From positions 496,001 through 560,000 of the forward strand of contig JADLSH010000138.1 of assembly GCA_016169945.1 (NCBI GenBank): 64,000 bases of DNA, given 5' to 3'. This document shows positions 56,561 through 64,000 of this stretch, in pieces. The notes under the pieces are model-generated. The model ran no database searches, was not told the DNA's origin, and saw only the letters and a program-made list of their open reading frames with translations. The DNA comes from Trachythela sp. YZ-2020. Lineage: Eukaryota > Cnidaria > Anthozoa > Malacalcyonacea > Clavulariidae. The translations under genes were made by a program, and so were the position numbers. Positions within the stretch are counted from its first letter, which is position 1, and each line of letters begins with the position of its first letter.

Positions 56561-58330
56561 AATGTCAGTGTGTCGACTGTCTATGCAGAAAACGAAACAC
56601 GAAGATATTTTCAATAATATATTTTTGTATTTGTCTGCTAGAAACAGTTATGAGATTTTTGAAGCACTTGTAAAAATTCAAAAACAAAAGTTCATTAATT
56701 GTAAACAAAGAACTTATGCTTAATTATTGGAATCGATTATTTCCCTCCCTCTGTTAGATTAGCAAGACTCATATAAGCCAAGACGCAAAGTCCTTAAGTA
56801 CTTCATAATATTTTAAACTGTTTGTAACAAGATCATGCTTGTGTATTATTCCCTTTATTCTGATAACGTGATGAAAAAAACACGAATACATACGATCAAA
56901 GATCGACTAAGCATCCTAATATCATTAACAAGAAGAGACATATGTGTCTCGACCTTAAGTGTTTTAGGTATATATTCTATGAGAAAACGGAAAAAATGTA
57001 AATAAATAGACAATTTGCATTATAGCAAAGCATCATGGGAAAAATTGTAACCTTGCACTTGTAAGGGAAATGGCCGCCTCGAAGCAAGTATTTTGCATGC
57101 GATAAATATTGCTTCTTTTAAGTATTTTTTTTCTACCGGTTGATACTTTTTAAACAAGAAATATATTTTGATGCTATAAAGTTTGTTTTGACCACGGTAT
57201 GGCAAAATCGGAGCGAAATGGGCCAGAAAATTCGTATAGAACAACCGAGAGTACCGAACATTTTTAAGTGAGTACGCTTAGTAAACATCAGACATATAAA
57301 TATGTGCGCGTTAACCAACACTTAATACCCCGGTAATTCTATGAATTGAAGAACTGGGACAGAAAAATTGATGGGAAAATTTGCTGCATAATTAATCGGT
57401 TTTGGTGGTTTGGATGCCTTGGTGGGGGTAATAATCGCCACCAAATCAGTCACTGGAAATGGAAAAGAGCTAATATTTTTAAACAAGATAAGAACTACTG
57501 TATTTCAAAAAATTAAGCCATCTTTTCTCTTTTGTATAATATCTATATACCCATTTTATAGGGAATATATTTAAATTAATAAATGTGTTTTAGGGCTCCC
57601 CCCCCCCCCAAAGCCAGTCGCAGGGCCAGCCAATGTAATTCCATTGCCAGTGTCTCTGGTTATTGTTCGAATACATAACTTGTTTACAGAACTTCATATT
57701 TCAAAACATATATACAGTACTTCATAAATGTTGTCTCTTCGCACATTAAAGATGCAAGGCCACCAGGCTTTGGGAAAAAAAATTTTAAAGTGTGTAGGTA
57801 GAATAAAAATAATACAGAGGGCCCTTCAATTTTTGCCTCTTAATCTAACGTTGTAACGCAAGAGTCAATCACTACAACCAAATAGGCTTTTATGGGATTT
57901 GCAATCATGGGGACACTTGTAGATGAGTGGGCTGGCACTATTTGTGTAAGAAAAGGCAGCATCTGTAAGTGACCTTTCTACTGACCATTCCTATTCTAAA
58001 AGAATCTTAAAACCAGTAACTACTGTAACTCAATACATGTTGGACAGCCCACTGGGGTCACTACCCCTGACCTACTTACGATCTTGTAAAGAGCCCATCA
58101 ATACCATACACCCCTGAAACCCTACGATCTTGTATTTTACGGACGACGTTCTAGTAAGTTTAAAAATATTTCTGATAATAAAGTTAATATTTGAAAGTAG
58201 TAAAAGCACAGCGTGTATCAATGTTTTACGGACGTTCTAGTAAGTTTAAAATATGTTTCTGATAGTTAACAGTTTGAAAGTAGTAAAGCATTAGCCGTGT
58301 ATCAATACACCTGTAATCCTACAGAAACTT
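56561..58330 (+). repeat. dispersed repeat family, direct copy 1
   Basis: Colinear with 61690-63220: AGATATTTTCAATAATATAT, CTGCTAGAAACAGTTATGAG, GCAAAGCATCATGGG, ATGGCCGCC, AACATCAGAC and GGCAGCATCTGTAAGTGA occur in the same order in both. No conserved ORF, so probably non-coding or an old non-autonomous element. It resumes the sequence interrupted by the Harbinger. Confidence 0.65.
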
Positions 58331-58721
58331 GGAAACAATTTTGCTAAACTCAAAGTTCTATATAGCTATGAATACTTGTAACAATTTAAATCTACTTTTT
58401 TGACAGGAAATGAACCGACCACAACAAAGCAGAATTAAATAAACAGTAGAAATGCTTTCTTGTATAGCTTCGTCTTTTTACAAAGTAGCATAGTAGCAAA
58501 ACAAGAAGGTTTGTGTTGGTAGCACTACTTCTCAGAATGCAAAATGCTTGCTTCATAGCGGCCATTTCGCTTGAGAGTGCAAGGTTACCATTTTTCCTGT
58601 GATACTTTTACATAGTGTGCAAATTGGCTATTGAATTTGTAGACTTTAATTCAGCGTCGGCCACGGACATATAGAACAAATTAAAGGTAGATTCGCGTGT
58701 GCCTAAAAGATATAAACAAAA

Positions 58722-58757
58722 TCTCGACGTTTCGAGCTAAAGCCCTTTGTCAGGAGA
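58722..58757 (-). ncRNA. hammerhead-like motif, core mutated
   Basis: Minus strand UCUC-CUGACAA-AGGGCUUUAGCUC-GAAAC-GUC-GAGA. The core CUGANGA carries G to A at its sixth base, so it should be inactive. Confidence 0.45.
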
Positions 58758-59170
58758 AATTAGTAGACAGATAAACACATTACAATGATACCCGTGGCAA
58801 TGATACCCGTCGGAAGCAAGAAAAGCGTCTCATTTTTAAACCATTCAGCCTGATGGTATCAATGAGCGCCTCTCCTTTATCTAGCTCATTCTTTTCTCTT
58901 AAATACTTCTTATATACTTTCCTCTATATCCCCCCTTCCCTTCCCTTGTGCGACATTTATAGCACTTTGATAAGTGTAACGCCTGTGCGCAGGACTTCGA
59001 CCCTATAATCGGGCCGAAGCCTGCACGCAGTCTATATCTTTACATATTAATTCTATTTTGTTATGATTGTTATGACTACTTTATTTTCATTGGTTAATAT
59101 TTTGTTCACGTGACAGCTTTTATAGCGTTGCTATAAAAGCTGATGTAATGTGTTTATCTGTCTACTAATT

Positions 59171-59206
59171 TCTCCTGACGAAGGGCTTTAGCTCGAAACG
59201 TCGAGA
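59171..59206 (+). ncRNA. hammerhead-like motif
   Basis: UCUC-CUGACGA-A-GGGCUUUAGCUC-GAAAC-GUC-GAGA. Core bases are present, stem I UCUC/GAGA and stem II GGGC/GCUC pair, but there is one extra A after the core and stem III is only AC/GU, so activity is uncertain. Confidence 0.5.
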
Positions 59207-60289
59207 TTTTGTTTATATCTTTTAGGCACACGCGAATCAAACCTTTAATTTATTGAATTTGTAATTTTTTCTCTTTCTCATAGAATGTCTAAAAACACTT
59301 AAGACCCAGACACATACGTCTCTTCATGTTAATGATATTACGATGCTTAGTCGATATTTGATAGTAATGTTTCGTATCTTTTTCATGACGATGTCATGAC
59401 GATAATACACAAGCATTAAATTGTTACAAACAGTTTAAAATAATTATTAAGAAGCACTTAAGGACAGAGTCCTTTGCTTCTTGGCTTATATGAGTCTTGC
59501 TAATCTAAGAGATGGGGGAAATAATCAATGCCAATAATTAAGCATAAGTTCTTTGTTTACAACTAATCGACCTTTGTTTATGAATTAACTTTCGAAATAT
59601 TCTTGAACAATTTGCGTCCATTCAATTAGTTGCAGGTAGATGTGAACTTTTACAAGTGCTTTTACAACTGTTTCTAGCAGACAAATACGAAAAATATATT
59701 ATTGAATTTTGTTTTGTTTCTGTAGACAGTCCGTACACTGACATTGTATAATCAGGGAACGCGTACACTATTTAAAGTACTTCAAATCAATCTTGGAAGA
59801 AAACAATACTTCATTCGACCAGAATATAGCCTTTCTTTTACTTTTCTTGATATCACGATCATCAATGACATACACTGCACTTAACCGAACATTGTATAAT
59901 CTTTGCATGATTGCCGTGACATTCAATGCACAAAAATAGCGTTTGACTTGCCGTATAGATATGATAAAATTTTGAGGGGGACCTATTTTAAATCTAATTC
60001 CATACAATGTTAGAGAAAGCATACTGTATGGTGGAGTGACCTTCATGATATGGTATTTCCGCAATAAAACAAAGCCAATAGGCCTAAATTGAATTTGTAA
60101 TTTTTTCCCTTTTCTTATAGAATACCTATAAAACACCTAATTTAGACCGATAGATATATGTCTCTTCAGAGCAGAGTCAGGATGTGAAGGAAAAATATCG
60201 GACACGATAAAAATCTCCCCAGTCCCCCCATAAAAAAATCAAGTGGTCCGCTCCTAATGAAATTTTGGGGGACCAATACAATGTTCGAC

Positions 60290-61330
60290 GAAGCTTATAT
60301 ACAGTATATAATGGCGCGACCTTCATGATATTGTATTTCGGCAATTAAACAAAGCCAGTAAATTGAATTTGTAACTTTTTCCCTTTTCTCCTAGAATACC
60401 TAAAAACATTTAACAACGCCGAGAGACATATGTCTCTTCATGTTCATGATATTACGATGCTTAGTCTATATTTGATGGTATGTATTCGTCTCTTTTTCAT
60501 CACGATGTCAGAATAAAGAAATAATACACATGCATTAAATTGTTACGAATAGTTTGAAATATTATGAATCCTCTATTGCATTTCATTGAGCACAGCCATT
60601 CCACTGGCAATTTACATTTTTAACTTTGTTTCTTACTGTATAAAATCAAAATATATTTTGCCCGAATTAAAGCACTTAAGTCTCAGCCTGTATATGTGAC
60701 TTGCATTTCTAGAAGAGGGTGAGTGGGGAGGCGGGGGGACGTGGAGAATAATCAAATCCAAAAATTTAGCATAAATGCTTTGTTTACAAATGGGCCTTTA
60801 AATTGCTTTTAAATTAACTTTCGAAATGTTCTGGAACAATTTCCGCCCCTCCATTTAGTTGCAGGTTAATGTGAACTTTTATAATTGCTTCAAAAATCTT
60901 AGCAGACAAATACGAAAAATATATTGAAAATATCTTCGCTTTTCGTTCTCTGTCCATACACTGACATTGTAAACAGGGAACCCGCACTACTTGAACTACT
61001 CGAAATCAATCTTGGAAAAGAACAATAGCCTACTTAATTCGACCAGAGTATAGCCTTTCTTTGACTTTGCTCAATATCACGAAGATCAACGATATACGAT
61101 GCATTTGCCCGAATATTGTATTATAAACTTTGATTGGCGTTGAATGCACAACAATAGCGTTTGACTTGCCGTATAAATATAATTAAATTCAGGGGGACTA
61201 TTTTTACTCTAAATCTAATTCTATACAATGTTCGACGAAGCATATATAGACAGTGGAGTGATATTCATGATATTGTATTTCGGCAATTAAACAAAGCCAA
61301 TAAATTGAATTTGTATTTTTTCCCTCTCCT
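60290..61330 (-). repeat. dispersed repeat family, further inverted copy
   Basis: Repeats the landmarks of 59264-60150 (CATTTAGTTGCAGGT, ACTGACATTGTAAACAGGGA at about 60961, CGACCAGAGTATAGCC). It contains a copy of TTGAGCACAGCCATTCCACT at about 60589, which recurs at the window end (63974). Confidence 0.6.
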
Positions 61331-61334
61331 CAAA

Positions 61335-61690
61335 GGTATTCTATGAGAAAAGGGAAAAAATTACAAATTCACCTTATTGGCTTTGATTAATAGCGAAAAT
61401 ACCATATCATGAAGGTCGCTTCACTATATGCTTTGTCGAACATTGTATAGAATTGGATTGAAAATAGAACCCATTAATTTTATCATATCTATACGGCAAA
61501 TCAAGCGCTATTTTCCCGCTTTGCATGTCAGGCCAATCAAAGATTATACAAAGTTCGGTCAAGTGCTGTGCATGTCATTGATGATCGTGATATCGAGAAA
61601 AGTCAAAGAAAGGCTATATTCTGGTCGAAAGAAGTATTGTTTTCATCCAAGATTGATTTCAAGTACTTTAAGTAGTGGACGCGTTTCCTG
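61335..61690 (+). repeat. dispersed repeat family, facing copy
   Basis: The plus-strand counterpart of the 59768-60010 and 60975-61230 segments. It meets the preceding copy head-on near 61340 (TTCTATGAGAAAAGGGAAAA), forming a large inverted repeat. Confidence 0.6.
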
Positions 61691-63220
61691 ATTAAAATGT
61701 GAGTGTACGGACTGTCATGCACAGAAAACGAAACGCGAAGATATTTTCAATAATATATTTTTTCGTATTTGTCTGCTAGAAACAGTTATGAGATTTTTGA
61801 AACTCGTGTAAAAGTTCACATCTACCTGCAATTAATTGAATGGACGCAAATTGTTCTAGAACATTTCGATAGGTAATTCAAACACTGCAGGACTTATTGT
61901 AAACAAAGAACTTATCTAACGGTAATTGTAAATATATATAGAACTTATGCCTAATTATTGGAGTTGATCATTTCCTCCCACTCTATTAGATTAGCAAGAC
62001 TCATATAAGCCAAAACGCAAAGGGCTCTGTCCTTAAGTGCTTCATAATATTTTAAACTGTTTGTAGCGATTTAATAATTGTGTATTATTCCCTTTATTCT
62101 GACATCGTAAAAAAAGAAGAGAAACATTACGATCAACTATCGACTAAGCATCGTAATATCATTAACATGAAGCGACATATGTGTCTCGCTCTTAAGGGTT
62201 TTTAGGTATATATTCTATAAGAAAATGGGAAAAAATTACAAATTTAATAGGCAATATGCATTATAGCAAAGCATCATGGGGAAAATGGTATCCTTGCACT
62301 TGTAAGCGAAATGGCCGCCGCGAAGCGAGCATTTTGCATGCGATAAATATTACTTCTTTTAAGTAGCCTACTTTTTTCGAACCGTTTGATAATTTTTAAA
62401 CAAGAAATATCTTTCTAATGCTATAAAGTTTGTTTTGACCAATGTATGGCGAAATCGGAGCGAAAAGGGGCGACAAAATTCGTATAGAACAACCGAGGGA
62501 GCGACCAATAGGATTCCGGCCAAAATACGTTCTGAGAGGAAAGTTCTTCTCAACATTTTGAGGTGAGTACGCTTAGTAAACATCAGACTGTTCATCATTT
62601 CGACATACATATATGTGCGTGTTGTTGGTCGATTTCTAGTTTGTATTATCTCAACGATCGAGTGTTTTGTGTCGATTTTTTCGCCTGGTCAAATTGGCAA
62701 ATTCAGACTATAATGTCTTGCTCGCTTTTCATAAGCACATTTCCTCGAAATGTAATGTTTTTAAACAGACATTAAAATGCTTTGACACGAAGCAAAACGA
62801 ACACAAACCTTCTTATTTCGCTCCGTCTATGCCACTTTGTAAAAAACCCAAGCTAGAAGAAATAATTAGCCTATGTTTCTACTGTTTATTTAATCCTGCT
62901 CATTTCTTGTCAAAATAGTAGGTTTTAGCGTTGTAAATATATGAAATTCATAGCCATAGAACTTGAGTAAAACTGTATAATATATTTTGTATAATATCTA
63001 TATACATATTATATAGGGAGTATGTTAAAGTAAATAAATGTATTTTAGGTATTTTTTCCCTGAACGGCAGCATCTGTAAGTGATCTTTCCACTACCCCTG
63101 AAACACTAGGATCTTGTAAAGATTTTAGAGGCTTTCTAGTAAGTAATTCTGATACAAACTTAACAGTTTGAAAGTAATAAAGCCTGACCGGTGTATCAAT
63201 ATATCTGTACCCCTAGAAAC
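61690..63220 (+). repeat. dispersed repeat family, direct copy 2
   Basis: Colinear with 56561-58330 with indels. The unoccupied Harbinger target (TTTCCTGATTAAAATGTGAG, 61684-61703) marks the start of this segment. Confidence 0.65.
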
Positions 63221-64000
63221 CAGAAAATAATAGCGTACCCAACTTGAGAACAGGAAAAAAATCGGAGGTTAGAATTTGAAATGGAGTGTCGGAATTCTGA
63301 AGAAGGGCATTCTGTAAACCTACTTATGAAATGTTTGCCCCTGGTCCCAACAAATACCTCGGCAGCCCTGTATCTTAATCTTGCATGGGGGAGGAGGTAA
63401 CATATATTCAAAATATTGGTTCAAAAATCTCAAAAGGTCAGTGATTATGTTGCCTTCAAGTGTTACCGTTCGAATGGGATATTACCACCATCTTAAGCTC
63501 CCTTTAATTAGAAACAACAGGTTGTGTAATTTCCTGCCCCATACTGGCCATAGCCAAAGCTGTAAATGCCTCGCCATCTACCAACTTGTTTACCAAGAGA
63601 AACTGGGAGATAGTTTTTTAACCTATTAACTGGCAGTACCCTACCAGTATCACTGACGAGTAAAATCGTCTAGCGTTGCAGGGACAAAGTAAAATACCAG
63701 TAAAATAAGGCACATATATATACATAATATGCATATTTATTTATTTCACATCCCTTAAAAGGCTTTGCAACGAAATTTCCAAAATTGATCTAGATTATTT
63801 CAAATAGCGTAATATATACATAAATAATTATATACACACACATACATACATGTTCGATACACAAAAACGTATCTAATTATGGCTAATGCATATTTCCATG
63901 AAGACTATCGCTTTAAAATGTTGCTAAATTTTTTACAAGTCTACGTTGGAGAATGCGTTTGAACTCTGTAGCATTGAGCACAGCCATTCCACTGGCAATT
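63221..64000. other. no gene recognised
   Basis: Short ORFs only. The last 30 bases repeat a segment of 60585-60620, so another family copy starts at the window edge. Confidence 0.35.

Larger units (their letters stand above)
48405..56563. mobile_element. 8,153-bp PIF/Harbinger transposon with AAT target duplication
   Basis: Element 48408-56560 begins AGCGAGCTTTTAGCAGCGAC and ends GTACTCCTTGCTAAAGCTCGCT (inverted, about 14 bp plus ACGAGTACGA-rich subterminal arms). It is flanked by AAT at 48405-48407 and 56561-56563. It encodes a HARBI1-like transposase (plus) and a Myb/SANT-like protein (minus), the two-gene layout of Harbingers. Unoccupied paralogues of the target (CCTGATTATACAATGTCAG on the minus strand near 59757-59738, and near 60961 and 61686) confirm the boundaries. 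Several elements are nested inside. AAT is unusual, as the superfamily prefers TWA. Confidence 0.85.
58629..59263. mobile_element. 609-bp Penelope-like insertion with inverted arms, 13-bp TSD
   Basis: Element 58642-59250 flanked by TATTGAATTTGTA (58629-58641 and 59251-59263). Arms of about 95 bp (ATTCGCGTGTGCCTAAAAGA ... and its mirror) each contain a hammerhead-like sequence. A 13-bp duplication points to target-primed retrotransposition. Inverted terminal copies with hammerhead motifs are known in Penelope-like elements. No RT remains. Confidence 0.65.
58540..60150 (-). repeat. dispersed repeat family, inverted copy
   Basis: Reads on the minus strand with the same landmarks (CTGCTAGAAACAG at about 59680, ATGGCCGCT at about 58560) and is split at 58641/59251 by the Penelope-like insertion. 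The ORF 59768-60136 is not conserved in the other copies. Confidence 0.6.

Noticed and set aside
59768..60136. A 122-codon protein gene
   Set aside because: Paralogous copies at 60975-61230 and 61428-61690 do not preserve the frame, so it is an accidental ORF in a repeat.

Overview
This is a eukaryotic genomic window of about 36-38% G+C by eye, with spliceosomal introns, no operons and almost no uninterrupted host coding sequence. It is dominated by transposable elements: CR1/L2/Jockey-group LINEs, a PIF/Harbinger DNA transposon, a Crypton-like tyrosine recombinase, a Polinton/Maverick remnant, many foldback MITEs, a tRNA-derived SINE and hammerhead-ribozyme retrozyme repeats. That mixture fits an early-branching metazoan, most likely a cnidarian (anthozoan). 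This is inference from repeat style and not a species call.

Region by region. 0-8 kb: one candidate first exon (minus) with CCAAT boxes, one candidate terminal exon (plus), then a 3.8-kb element with long GGCC-rich inverted arms. 8.1-10.3 kb: a 2,153-bp element with a 6-bp target duplication. 10.4-12.8 kb: a decayed Polinton-like block on the minus strand (packaging ATPase, major capsid protein, membrane protein, CXXC protein), with the capsid gene split by a head-to-head SINE pair. 12.9-14.2 kb: two LINE 3' ends. 14.2-22.6 kb: MITEs, a Mutator-type foldback and two broken copies of one unknown exon. 22.9-28.9 kb: two convergent genes, an unknown ORF (plus) and a four-exon transposase-like gene (minus) whose third exon is frameshifted. 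29.0-31.4 kb: a broken SF3-helicase gene with an unknown neighbour. 31.5-46.3 kb: five LINE pieces, of which the 37.8-40.9 kb copy is nearly intact (one nonsense codon). 46.5-48.0 kb: a 112-bp perfect palindrome, a 1-kb inverted-repeat element and two tandem hammerhead ribozymes. 48.4-56.6 kb: an 8,153-bp Harbinger element (transposase plus Myb-like ORF) carrying nested insertions, including the tyrosine-recombinase gene. 56.6-64 kb: several direct and inverted copies of one repeat family, into which both the Harbinger and a Penelope-like piece with hammerhead-like arms have inserted.

The window carries its own controls. Unoccupied paralogues of the Harbinger target occur at 59.7, 60.97 and 61.7 kb, and target duplications (AAT, ACGTTT, TCGAGCAG, GGAGCAGTT and 13-mers) define several insertions precisely. 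The observations most worth following are the ribozyme-bearing repeats, the tyrosine-recombinase unit, the SF3-helicase gene and the transposase-like gene. All functional statements rest on motif recognition by eye; no database search was run.
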